DNA of 64,000 nt, from the NCBI RefSeq assembly GCF_051660745.1, contig NZ_JBOFQF010000003.1:124001-188000 (forward strand). Direction: 5' to 3'. Positions 49,617 to 56,835 of the stretch are shown in pieces (within the stretch, counting starts at the first letter, position 1; each line of letters starts with the position of its first letter). A program made the position numbers and the translations under genes. The stretch comes from Segniliparus sp051660745 (GTDB taxonomy: Bacteria > Actinomycetota > Actinomycetes > Mycobacteriales > Mycobacteriaceae). Below the pieces are notes generated by a model. It was not told where the DNA came from. It searched no databases and worked only from the letters and a program-made list of their open reading frames with translations.

Positions 49617-50414
49617 GTGCGTCTCACTGTTCTCGGGTGCTCCGGCAGTGTCACGGGTCCGGATTCGCCGGCCTCTGGCTATTTGGTGACGGCTCCGGAC
49701 GCCCCTCCGCTGGTTGTGGATTTCGGCGGCGGCGTGCTCGGCGCTTTGCAGCGCCACGCCAATCCGAACGATGTGACCGTCCTTTTGTCGCACCTGCACG
49801 CCGACCACTGCTTGGACGTGCCGGGGCTTTTGGTGTGGCGGCGCTACGGGCCCGAGCCCGCGGCCGAGCGCGCCTTGCTCTACGGGCCAGAGGACGCGGC
49901 GTTGCGGCTCGGCACAGCCTCCGCCGAAGTCGGCGGGGAGTGCGACGACGTCTCCGACACATTGGAGGTGCGCGGATGGGTCGATCGCGAGCCGGTGAAG
50001 TTCGGGGAGCTTTCGGTGACTCCGTTCAAAGTCTTCCACCCGCCGCAGTCGTACGGGCTGCGCGTCGTGGACTCCGCCGGAGCGGTGCTGGCCTACAGCG
50101 GCGACACCGGGGCGTGCTCGGCGGTCGAGGAGCTGGCGCAGGGGGCGGACGTGTTCCTCTGCGAGGCTTCGTGGACCCATGACCCGGGGAACAGGCCGGT
50201 GGGGGTGCACCTTTCCGGCACGGAGGCAGGAGAGGTCGCCCGGCGCGCAGGCGTGGGCCAGCTCCTGCTCACCCACATCCCGCCGTGGACTTCGCGGGAG
50301 GACGTGCTGGCCGAAGCGCGCGCGGCGTTCGACGGCCCAGTGCGCGCGGTGAACGCCTCGGAGAGCTTCGACGTGGTCAAGAGCGGCAGCGCCGTGCGCC
50401 GTCAGACCAGCTGA
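49617..50414 (+). CDS. Metallo-beta-lactamase-fold cAMP phosphodiesterase (Rv1339-like)
   Basis: 265 residues. Metal site LSHLHADHCLD, the SGDTG loop, and His in LTHIPPWTS; MRLTVLGCSGS at the N-terminus. Rv1339 has been shown to be an atypical class II cAMP phosphodiesterase that affects antibiotic tolerance; the same role is likely here from sequence and order (murI-this-rph-rdgB). GTG start at 49617. Confidence 0.88.
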   Translation: MRLTVLGCSGSVTGPDSPASGYLVTAPDAPPLVVDFGGGVLGALQRHANPNDVTVLLSHLHADHCLDVPGLLVWRRYGPEPAAERALLYGPEDAALRLGTASAEVGGECDDVSDTLEVRGWVDREPVKFGELSVTPFKVFHPPQSYGLRVVDSAGAVLAYSGDTGACSAVEELAQGADVFLCEASWTHDPGNRPVGVHLSGTEAGEVARRAGVGQLLLTHIPPWTSREDVLAEARAAFDGPVRAVNASESFDVVKSGSAVRRQTS

Positions 50415-50425
50415 GCGCGACCCGA

Positions 50426-50431
50426 TAGGGT
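50426..50431 (+). promoter_or_regulatory. -10 TAGGGT for rph
   Basis: TAGGGT ends 7 bases before the rph ATG at 50439 (leaderless type). Confidence 0.4.
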
Positions 50432-50438
50432 GGTAGGC

Positions 50439-51224
50439 ATGACCACACGCCTCGACGGACGTCTCGACGACGACATGCGCCCAGTGAAGATCACCCGCGG
50501 ATTCACCAGCAACCCTCCGGGCTCTGTGCTGGTGGAGTTCGGGCAGACCAGGGTGTTCTGCGCGGCCAGTGTCGCCGAAGGCGTGCCCCGGTGGCGCAAA
50601 GGCACGGGGGAGGGCTGGCTCACCGCGGAATACGCGATGCTGCCTGCGGCCACGGGCACCCGGAACGACCGCGAGTCCGTGAAAGGCAAGCTGGGCGGGC
50701 GCACGCAAGAGATCAGCAGGCTCATCGGCCGGTCGCTGCGGGCCTGTATCGACCTCTCCGCGCTCGGCGAGAACACCATCGCGGTGGACTGCGACGTCCT
50801 GCAGGCGGACGGAGGAACCCGGACCGCCGCGATCACGGGGGCTTTCGTGGCGCTCTCGGACGCCGTGACCTGGCTCGCGGCGACCGGGCGGCTGGCCGAC
50901 CCGCAGCCGATCTCCTGCGCCATCGCCGCGGTGTCGGTGGGGATCGTGGACGGACGCGTGCGCTTGGACCTGCCCTACGAGGAGGACTCTCGGGCAGAGG
51001 TCGACATGAACGTCGTCGCGACCGACACAGGCACTTTGGTGGAGGTGCAGGGCACTGCGGAAGGCGCGACCTTCCACCGCAAGACGCTCGACAAATTGCT
51101 CGACCTCGCGTTCGCGGGCATCGAGCAGCTCGTGGTGGCGCAGCGCGAGGCGCTCGCCCTGCCGTACCCGGGGACGTTGCCCGAGCGGCCCTCGGGCAAC
51201 AAGAAGAAAGCCTTCGGTGGCTGA
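50439..51224 (+). CDS. rph: Ribonuclease PH
   Basis: Phosphorolytic 3'->5' exoribonuclease that trims tRNA 3' ends; 261 residues. RNase PH signatures: FGQTRVFCAASV, GWLTAEYAMLPAATGTR, GRTQEISRLIGRSLRAC, TIAVDCDVLQADGGTRTAAITGA and LPYEEDSRAEVDMNVV (catalytic acidic pair). ATG 50439 is 7 bases after TAGGGT; the 8-base overlap with rdgB couples the two. Confidence 0.96.
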   Translation: MTTRLDGRLDDDMRPVKITRGFTSNPPGSVLVEFGQTRVFCAASVAEGVPRWRKGTGEGWLTAEYAMLPAATGTRNDRESVKGKLGGRTQEISRLIGRSLRACIDLSALGENTIAVDCDVLQADGGTRTAAITGAFVALSDAVTWLAATGRLADPQPISCAIAAVSVGIVDGRVRLDLPYEEDSRAEVDMNVVATDTGTLVEVQGTAEGATFHRKTLDKLLDLAFAGIEQLVVAQREALALPYPGTLPERPSGNKKKAFGG

Positions 51225-51822
51225 TCTGCTGGTTGCGTCGGGGAACGCGAAAAAGCTCGCCGAGCTGCGCCGGATTTTGGCGAGGGCAGGCGTCGACGGG
51301 CTTGCGGTGCTCGGCCTGGACGATGTCGCCCCCTACGAGCTGCCCGCCGAGACGGGGACGAGTTTCGAAGAGAACGCCCTGATCAAGGCTCGTGCGGGAG
51401 CGCTCGCGAGCGGTTTGCCGACGCTCGCCGACGACTCCGGTTTCGCGGTCGACGTGCTTTCCGGCATGCCGGGGGTGCTTTCCGCGCGGTGGGCGGGATC
51501 GAGGGCGAGCGACGAGGCGAACCGGGAGCTCGTGCTCGAGCAGATACGGGACTTCGCGCCGGAAAAGCGCAGGGCGAGGTTCGTCTCCGTCTGCGCGCTG
51601 GTCGTTCCGGACGGCGAGGAAATCCTCACGCGAGGGGAGTGGGCGGGCATTGTCGCGCTGGAGGCTTCGGGCTCCGGCGGATTCGGCTACGACCCGGTCT
51701 TCCTGCCGGACGACGCGCCAGGGCGAACCGCCGCGCAGCTCGCCCCCGAGGAGAAGGACGCGCTGAGCCATCGTGGCGCGGCGCTCGCCCGCATGCTGCC
51801 GCATTTCGCGGCGCTGGCCTGA
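51217..51822 (+). CDS. rdgB: Non-canonical purine NTP pyrophosphatase
   Basis: Hydrolyses ITP, dITP and XTP to keep them out of nucleic acids; 201 residues. Motifs: SGNAKKLAELRRIL, TGTSFEENALIKARAGA, LADDSGFAVDVL (metal-binding Asp pair), GGFGYDPVFLP and LSHRGAALARML. The GTG at 51217 lies inside the rph end. Last gene of the murI-rdgB set on this strand. Confidence 0.96.
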   Translation: MADLLVASGNAKKLAELRRILARAGVDGLAVLGLDDVAPYELPAETGTSFEENALIKARAGALASGLPTLADDSGFAVDVLSGMPGVLSARWAGSRASDEANRELVLEQIRDFAPEKRRARFVSVCALVVPDGEEILTRGEWAGIVALEASGSGGFGYDPVFLPDDAPGRTAAQLAPEEKDALSHRGAALARMLPHFAALA

Positions 51823-51831
51823 CCGAGGCGG

Positions 51832-52584
51832 TCAGCTGCCGAAGCTCATGCCGCTGTCGAGGCCGAGCAGGTCGTCGCGCATGTTCTGCCAGTTGTCGGT
51901 GCCGCACACGATGGCGCTCTTCGTCATGTACGTCGTGGACGAGGACGGGTCCTGCACAAAGGTGAAGCGCAGGATCTCGACGACCCGGCTGCCTTGTTTC
52001 GTCGTGACGGTCACGATGCCGACCGTCGAAGGATTGCCCTGATAGGGGGTGTCGTTCGACGTCTGGATGTTGCCCGCTTCGGCGATGGAGTTCTTCGCGG
52101 AGGCGAGCAGGCCCTCGGGAGGGGGGGTCTTCGACAGCTGGTAGACGTCCACGGTCATGAACGCGTAGACGGCGTCGCTCCCCTCGGCGGGCAGTTCGAA
52201 AGCCACCTGCTGGGAGACTCCCTCTGGCTTGCTCGGCTTCCAGCCGTTCGGCATCGGCACAGTGACGGTCAGGCCCTGTCCCGCCGGGACGGGGGCGATG
52301 GCGACTCCGTTCTGCCGCAGGTAGTCGCCGAGCGTGCCGCCAGACGCGCCCGAGCCGCCCGCCGATTGCTCCTTCGGCGTGGAGGCCGGGGCGTCCACGC
52401 CGATGTTCGTGATCTGCGGGTCATGCACGAAATCTGTGTTGTTCTGCGGCAACGACGCTCTGCCCCGGATTGTTTGGGCGCACGCCACAGTTGTGATCAT
52501 GCCGAGGCTGAGCAGCACAACGGCAGACCCAAGCCGAAACCTGCTGCCCGGAAGAGAAGAACGTCGCGCCCTCATGGCAGCCAT
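51832..52584 (-). CDS. LpqN/LpqT-family lipoprotein
   Basis: 250 residues. Signal peptide with lipobox TTVAC (Cys about 35), a Gly/Ser-rich linker, and the LpqN domain (about 90-250) with VTVPMPNGWKPSKP and the AFMTVDVYQLSKTPPPE...TSNDTPYQGNPS segment typical of the family. Exported and lipid-anchored in the cell envelope; LpqN of M. tuberculosis binds MmpL3 partners and glycolipid, but the substrate here is unknown. ATG at 52584 (another ATG at 52575 is possible). Its place between rdgB and DUF3817 is not occupied in M. tuberculosis. Confidence 0.85.
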   Translation of the reverse strand: MAAMRARRSSLPGSRFRLGSAVVLLSLGMITTVACAQTIRGRASLPQNNTDFVHDPQITNIGVDAPASTPKEQSAGGSGASGGTLGDYLRQNGVAIAPVPAGQGLTVTVPMPNGWKPSKPEGVSQQVAFELPAEGSDAVYAFMTVDVYQLSKTPPPEGLLASAKNSIAEAGNIQTSNDTPYQGNPSTVGIVTVTTKQGSRVVEILRFTFVQDPSSSTTYMTKSAIVCGTDNWQNMRDDLLGLDSGMSFGS

Positions 52585-52599
52585 GATCGCATACCCGCC

Positions 52600-52971
52600 T
52601 CAGGCCCCGGCATGGGCGAGGGATGCGCGGATCTCGCGGGTGCGCTGGCGCTCGACGACGAAGGAGAGGAACGGCACGGTGCCCGCGATGAGCGTGATGA
52701 GCGTGCGTTTGATGTCGAGCCGGGCCTTGAGGGAGAGGTCGAGCGCGGTGATGAGGTAGATGAAGTAGAACCAGCCGTGCGCGGTTCCGATGTACTTCGT
52801 CCAATTCGGCCGCTCGCCGCCGATATAGAAAACGACGAGGAGGTGGTAGACGACCTCGGCGGTGAGCAGGAGCAGCCACGCGCCGGTCGTCCAGGCCATG
52901 ATCTGGTACCGGCGCAAGGCGCTCAGGATCTGGGCCGGGGTGTGTCGACTCGGGGTGCGGGGCTCGGTCAT
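52600..52971 (-). CDS. DUF3817 membrane protein (Rv1342c-like)
   Basis: 123 residues, three membrane helices (about 25-50, 62-82 and 88-106). Family marks: TTGAWLLLLTAEVVYHLLV, GTAHGWFYFIYLITALDL and LIAGTVPFLSFVVE. No known activity. The ATG at 52971 overlaps the end of the upstream minus-strand gene by 4 bases, so the two are co-translated. Confidence 0.88.
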   Translation of the reverse strand: MTEPRTPSRHTPAQILSALRRYQIMAWTTGAWLLLLTAEVVYHLLVVFYIGGERPNWTKYIGTAHGWFYFIYLITALDLSLKARLDIKRTLITLIAGTVPFLSFVVERQRTREIRASLAHAGA

Positions 52972-53378
52972 CTGCTGTTCCTCTCGACGGGTTTGGCTTG
53001 CTCGGCGAGCTCGGCGAGCATGGCGTTGTACGCGACCCGCCCACGATACTGCGCTCCGTCGAGCTGGTCGGACCGCGCGGGCTCGGGCAGGGGCGGCATG
53101 GCGGCGGACTCGTGCGGGGCGGCGGACATGTCGCGCCCGCTCTGGGATTCGCGCAGCAAGCCGAAGAAACGCAGATAGCCGTAGACGAAGAAGACCGCGA
53201 AGAGCGGCCATTGGAGGGCGTAGCCGAGGTTCTGGAAGCTCCCGCCAGACTCGTGGAACCGGTTCCACTGCCACCAGCCGAGCAGCAGGCAGGCCGTGCT
53301 CGCGAGAAGGGAGAGCAGGAGCATCGCCGGGCTATGGGCGGAGCGCTCGTGCTCAGGCTTCTCGTCGGACTCGGGCAT
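52968..53378 (-). CDS. LprD-like membrane protein (Rv1343c-like)
   Basis: 136 residues with two membrane helices (about 18-35, AMLLLSLLASTACLLLGWW, and 52-70, LQWPLFAVFFVYGYLRF) and a cytoplasmic tail with the family text ARSDQLDGAQYRGRVAYNAMLAELAE. Helix 1 contains a Cys but no proper lipobox. The ATG at 53378 is chosen because TACAGT ends 6 bases upstream; the frame beyond runs into the tRNA gene. Function unknown. Confidence 0.78.
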   Translation of the reverse strand: MPESDEKPEHERSAHSPAMLLLSLLASTACLLLGWWQWNRFHESGGSFQNLGYALQWPLFAVFFVYGYLRFFGLLRESQSGRDMSAAPHESAAMPPLPEPARSDQLDGAQYRGRVAYNAMLAELAEQAKPVERNSR

Positions 53379-53384
53379 AGCACC

Positions 53385-53390
53385 ACTGTA
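53385..53390 (-). promoter_or_regulatory. -10 TACAGT for the LprD-like/DUF3817 unit
   Basis: TACAGT on the minus strand ends 6 bases before the ATG at 53378 (leaderless type). Confidence 0.4.
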
Positions 53391-53420
53391 CTGGCAGCCA
53401 GCGCGAACGAGGCGAAAGAG

Positions 53421-53501
53421 TGCGTGAGGCGGGACTCGAACCCGCACGTCCAGGACACCAGAACCTAAATCTGGCGCGTATACCAATTTCGCCACTCACG
53501 C
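53421..53501 (-). tRNA. tRNA-Leu (anticodon UAG)
   Basis: On the minus strand: acceptor GCGTGAG...CTCACGC with discriminator A, D arm GGCGAAATTGGTA, anticodon stem GCCAGA/TCTGG with loop TTTAGGT giving UAG (reads CUA/CUN leucine codons), a long class II variable arm (GTGTCCTGGAC) and T arm GCGGGTTCGAGTCCCGC. 81 bases; CCA is not encoded. All stems pair. Confidence 0.95.
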
Positions 53502-53536
53502 GTGCTTCTCAAGGCTAACGCACGCGCGCAAGTCGT

Positions 53537-53899
53537 TCAGCCCGCGATCCACTGCTCGGCAGCCTCGACTTGGCCTGCCGGGAAACGCTTGAACTCGGGC
53601 GACACCACGTGCGGCATGACTCGCTCGGCGATCTTCCCGAACGCGGAATCGGTCACGACGGCGATCTTCCGCACCTGCTTGTGGTGGCTTCGGACGAAAC
53701 GGAAATGGGCGACCAGCGCGCCGAAGCTGTCCCAGCCGGGGAACGAGGCGACTTCGACGACGACGCCCGCGAGACGCCCTGCCGCCTCGATCTTCGGGTC
53801 GACGGCCTGTGCGAGCTCGGCGAAGTCGTCCTTGCTGAACCGGGACCGGGGCCGAACGACAACGATCGAGCGGGCCTCGTCGAATGCATGCTCAATCAT
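53537..53899 (-). CDS. SpoIIAA-like (STAS-fold) protein
   Basis: 120 residues. Pattern of the DUF3478/SpoIIAA-like family: KDDFAELAQAVDPKIEAAGRLAGVVVEV, FPGWDSFGALVAHFRFVRSHHKQVRKIAVVTDSAFGK and the C-terminal RFPAGQVEAAEQWI. These proteins resemble anti-sigma antagonist STAS domains but lack the phosphorylated serine loop; some bind lipids. Role unknown. ATG 53899 after AAAGGAG. Confidence 0.85.
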   Translation of the reverse strand: MIEHAFDEARSIVVVRPRSRFSKDDFAELAQAVDPKIEAAGRLAGVVVEVASFPGWDSFGALVAHFRFVRSHHKQVRKIAVVTDSAFGKIAERVMPHVVSPEFKRFPAGQVEAAEQWIAG

Positions 53900-54001
53900 G
53901 CTGCGCTCCTTTCGCGCATCGCCCCTCCGTCCAACCTCTAGATTACTCTTCCGCGCGGCGCGACGGGGCGCGACCAGAGCGCCCCGTGCCGCGCGGACCC
54001 C

Positions 54002-54007
54002 TAGAAT
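54002..54007 (+). promoter_or_regulatory. -10 TAGAAT for the racemase homologue
   Basis: TAGAAT ends 6 bases before the ATG at 54014 (leaderless type). Confidence 0.4.
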
Positions 54008-54013
54008 CGCCCC

Positions 54014-54751
54014 ATGCGCGTCGTCGTGATGAACTGCAACACTTCCGAGTCGATGACCGAGGCCATCGGCGCACAGGCCCGCGCCGCCGCGCGCCCGGAC
54101 GTCGAGGTCCTCGCCCTCCAACCGCTCTGGGGGCCCGAGTCCGCAGAGGGGTACTACGACAGTTTCGTGACCGCTGCCGCAGTGCTCGACCGGCTGCACA
54201 CCCTCGATTTCCCGTTCGACGCCCTGGTCATGGCGGGCTTCGGCGAGCATGGCAGGGAAGGGGCGCGCGAGCTGCTCGACGTGCCGGTCGTGGATATCAC
54301 CGAAGCCGCCGCCCAGTTCGCGATGCTCCTCGGGCGCTCGTACGGCGTGGTGACCACGTTGGCCAGGGCGACAGGGCAGATCGAGGACAGCTTGCGCCTC
54401 GCGGGCCTGTTCGACCGGTGCTCTGGGGTTGTCGCGGCCGATCTCGGCGTGCTCGAGCTCGAAGGGGAGTCCGCGGTCGAGACGGTGGTGGCCGCCGCGC
54501 GCCGGGCGGTCGGCCAAGGCGCGGAGGCGCTTGTGCTGGGCTGCGCGGGCATGGCCGCGTTGGCCGAAGCGGTGTCGAGCCGGGTGGACGTGCCGGTCGT
54601 GGACGGAGTCGCCGCTGCGGTGAAACTCGCCGAATCCCTCGTCGACCTCGGTCTCACGACGAGCAAACGGGGCAGCTACGCCCCGCCGCGCGAGAAACGC
54701 AGGACGGGCTGGCCGGTCAGCGGGCAGGCGACAGCCGGACGGGCAGGCTGA
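54014..54751 (+). CDS. Asp/Glu/hydantoin racemase superfamily protein lacking the first catalytic Cys
   Basis: 245 residues, fold of hydantoin and allantoin racemases: MNCNTSESMTEAI at the N-terminus and the second catalytic site GCAGMA (Cys177) are present. The first site, normally CFGDPG, reads GFGEHG here, with Gly75 in place of cysteine. Two-base racemisation should be impossible, so a one-cysteine isomerase, lyase or regulator is more likely. It lies beside a P450 and the xanthine dehydrogenase genes; a purine/ureide role is conceivable but unproven. The end overlaps the P450 gene by 35 bases (convergent). Confidence 0.75.
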   Translation: MRVVVMNCNTSESMTEAIGAQARAAARPDVEVLALQPLWGPESAEGYYDSFVTAAAVLDRLHTLDFPFDALVMAGFGEHGREGARELLDVPVVDITEAAAQFAMLLGRSYGVVTTLARATGQIEDSLRLAGLFDRCSGVVAADLGVLELEGESAVETVVAAARRAVGQGAEALVLGCAGMAALAEAVSSRVDVPVVDGVAAAVKLAESLVDLGLTTSKRGSYAPPREKRRTGWPVSGQATAGRAG

Positions 54752-55925
54752 GCCTGCCTCGGATGAAGCTGGGCCGCCATTGCGGCTTCTCCTCGGCGAC
54801 CGAGAGCTCCGGGAAGGCGCGGAACAGCTCCCGGACGGCGACCTCGCCCTCGATGCGGGCGAGGGCCGCCCCGACGCAGAAGTGGATCCCGTGGCCGAAC
54901 GCGAGATGCCCCGCGGTCGCCCGGTCCGGGTCGAACCGGTCCGGGTCGGGGAATTTCGCCGGGTCGCGGTTCGCGGCCGAGAGCCCGACGAAGACGAGCT
55001 CGCCTGCGGGGATCTCCACATCGCCGAGAACTGTGGCGGTCTTGGTGTGCCGCAGCGTCGCCACGCTCGCGGGCCCGTCGAACCGCAGGGTCTCCTCGAC
55101 GACGGCGGAGGCGACATCCGGATCCGCGATGACGCGGGCGCGCAAGGCGGGGTCTGCGGCGACGATGGCCGTCGCGGTCGAGATGAGGTTCACGGTGGTC
55201 TCGTGTCCGGCGATGAGCAGAATGATGATCAGCGAGAACAGCTCTTCGTCGCTCAGCTTGTCGCTGTCGTCGCGGGCGGCGATGAGCTCGTCGAGCAGGT
55301 CGCCCGGCCCTGGCTCGGCTCGTTTCGCCGCGACGAGCTCTCCGACGAAATCGCGGAAGTCCGTGCTGGCCGCCGCGACCGCGTCAGATTGGTCCGGGCT
55401 CTGGTGGTCCATGATCTGCCTGCTCCACGAGCTGAACCTGTCCCGGTCCTTTTCCGGCACCCCGAGAAGCTCCGAGATCATGGCGATGGGCAGCGGATAG
55501 GCGTATCGGGGCACGAGGTCGACGGCCCCGGCCTCGGCGCGGAGCCCGTCGATAAGGCCCGCGACGATCTCCTCCACCCGGGGGCGCAGTTTCGCGCTGG
55601 CCTGCGCGGTGAACGCTTTGGTGGCGAGTTTGCGCAGCCTGGTGTGGTCGGGCGGATCGAGGCCCAAGAGCGCGGGGCGGATCGGCTCGGGCGAGTGCGG
55701 CCTGCCCAGTTGGTCGTCGATGAGCTCGATCCGCTCGGCGAGGTCTTTGCTGAAAGCGGGGTCGGACAGCGCGTGCCTGGCGGCCGCGTAGTCGATGATG
55801 AGCCACGCGGTGATCCCCGCAGGCGTTCTGATCTTGTGCACGGGCCCGTCGGCCCGCAGGCTTTCGTACGTCGGCCACGGGTCGGCGACGAAGTCGGGGG
55901 TGACGGCGATCGTTTTGTAAGGCAT
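54717..55925 (-). CDS. Cytochrome P450
   Basis: Soluble bacterial P450, 402 residues. Heme-binding FGHGIHFCVG with Cys350, oxygen-activating I-helix AGHETT (239-244) and K-helix EETLR are intact. HTRLRKLATKAF at the C-helix. Needs ferredoxin and reductase from elsewhere; none is nearby. CYP family and substrate cannot be fixed by eye; the shape is of the CYP105/CYP107-like group. ATG 55925, 7 bases after TAAAGT on the minus strand. Confidence 0.94.
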   Translation of the reverse strand: MPYKTIAVTPDFVADPWPTYESLRADGPVHKIRTPAGITAWLIIDYAAARHALSDPAFSKDLAERIELIDDQLGRPHSPEPIRPALLGLDPPDHTRLRKLATKAFTAQASAKLRPRVEEIVAGLIDGLRAEAGAVDLVPRYAYPLPIAMISELLGVPEKDRDRFSSWSRQIMDHQSPDQSDAVAAASTDFRDFVGELVAAKRAEPGPGDLLDELIAARDDSDKLSDEELFSLIIILLIAGHETTVNLISTATAIVAADPALRARVIADPDVASAVVEETLRFDGPASVATLRHTKTATVLGDVEIPAGELVFVGLSAANRDPAKFPDPDRFDPDRATAGHLAFGHGIHFCVGAALARIEGEVAVRELFRAFPELSVAEEKPQWRPSFIRGRLSLPVRLSPAR

Positions 55926-55932
55926 GCGCCTT

Positions 55933-55938
55933 ACTTTA
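55933..55938 (-). promoter_or_regulatory. -10 TAAAGT for the P450 gene
   Basis: TAAAGT on the minus strand ends 7 bases before the ATG at 55925 (leaderless type). Confidence 0.35.
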
Positions 55939-55956
55939 CCTGATGCTTGCTGAGGG

Positions 55957-56835
55957 CTAACTGATGAGCGCCTGAGAGCTCTCTGAGATGTGCTCGGCCC
56001 GTTGGAAGGCTCGCAGCAGGTCCGCCGCCACGCTCACCGCGATGGTCGCGGGCTCTTTGCCGGTGATGTCGGCGAGCCCGATCGGCGTGGTGATCCTGCC
56101 GATGCTCGCCGAGTCGTGTCCGCCCTCCTCGGCGAGGATTTTGCGGAACCTCGCCCATTTCGCCGCAGAGCCGATCAACCCGATCGTGGCGAACCCGTCT
56201 CGACGCAGTGCGGCGTCGCACAGCGCGGCGTCCTCGGCGTGGTCGTGGGTCATGATGAGGACATGGCAGCCCGGCGGCAGCTCGTCGAGCGCCGCCTCCG
56301 GCAGCACCGGCGCGTGATGCGCGTGGACGCGGGCGACCGAGTCGGCGAGGACGCTCAGCCGTTCCTCGGCGAGCTGCTCGGCCCTGGTGTCGACCAAATA
56401 GAGGTCAAGGTCGTGGCGCGCGAGGATCCGGGCGAGCTCCAGCCCCACGTGCCCGAGGCCGAAGATCGCGACGGCTGGCGGCACGGGCAGCGGTTCGAGG
56501 AGGACGGTCGCCGTGCCGCCGCAGCACTGCACGCCGTGCTCGTGCGAGGCCCGGTCGCTGAGCGCGAACTCGACGAGCTCGGGCTGCCCGCATGGCCCGT
56601 CGAGCATCGCGCGCGCCCGGTCGGCCATGGCCGCTTCGAGGCTGCCGCCGCCGATCGACCCCCAGGTCTCGCGGGCGCCGACCACCATCTTGGCCCCGGC
56701 GGCCCGAGGGGCGTGGCCCCGCACCTTGGCCAGGGTGACGAGCACGCCGGGCTGGCGGCGCTCCCGCAGTCGCGCCGCCGCGCCGAGCCAGCCGTTCTCG
56801 GGCGAGCCCGGCTCGGGCCGCGCCGCGTCAGACAT
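55957..56835 (-). CDS. xdhC: Xanthine dehydrogenase accessory protein XdhC
   Basis: 292 residues; binds molybdenum cofactor, promotes its sulfuration and inserts it into XdhB. N-terminal domain with VTLAKVRGHAPRAAGAKMVV and WGSIGGGSLE, then cysteines in GPCGQ and QCCGGTATVLLEP; C-terminal Rossmann domain FGLGHVGLELARIL with TPIGLADITGKEPATIAVSVAADLL. The start overlaps the xdhB stop by 8 bases. Third gene of the xdhA-xdhB-xdhC operon, on the minus strand. Confidence 0.92.
   Translation of the reverse strand: MSDAARPEPGSPENGWLGAAARLRERRQPGVLVTLAKVRGHAPRAAGAKMVVGARETWGSIGGGSLEAAMADRARAMLDGPCGQPELVEFALSDRASHEHGVQCCGGTATVLLEPLPVPPAVAIFGLGHVGLELARILARHDLDLYLVDTRAEQLAEERLSVLADSVARVHAHHAPVLPEAALDELPPGCHVLIMTHDHAEDAALCDAALRRDGFATIGLIGSAAKWARFRKILAEEGGHDSASIGRITTPIGLADITGKEPATIAVSVAADLLRAFQRAEHISESSQALIS

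Noticed and set aside
53421..53501. tRNA-Leu as an integration site for an island to its left or right
   Set aside because: No integrase and no repeat of the tRNA 3' end was seen within the flanking genes.
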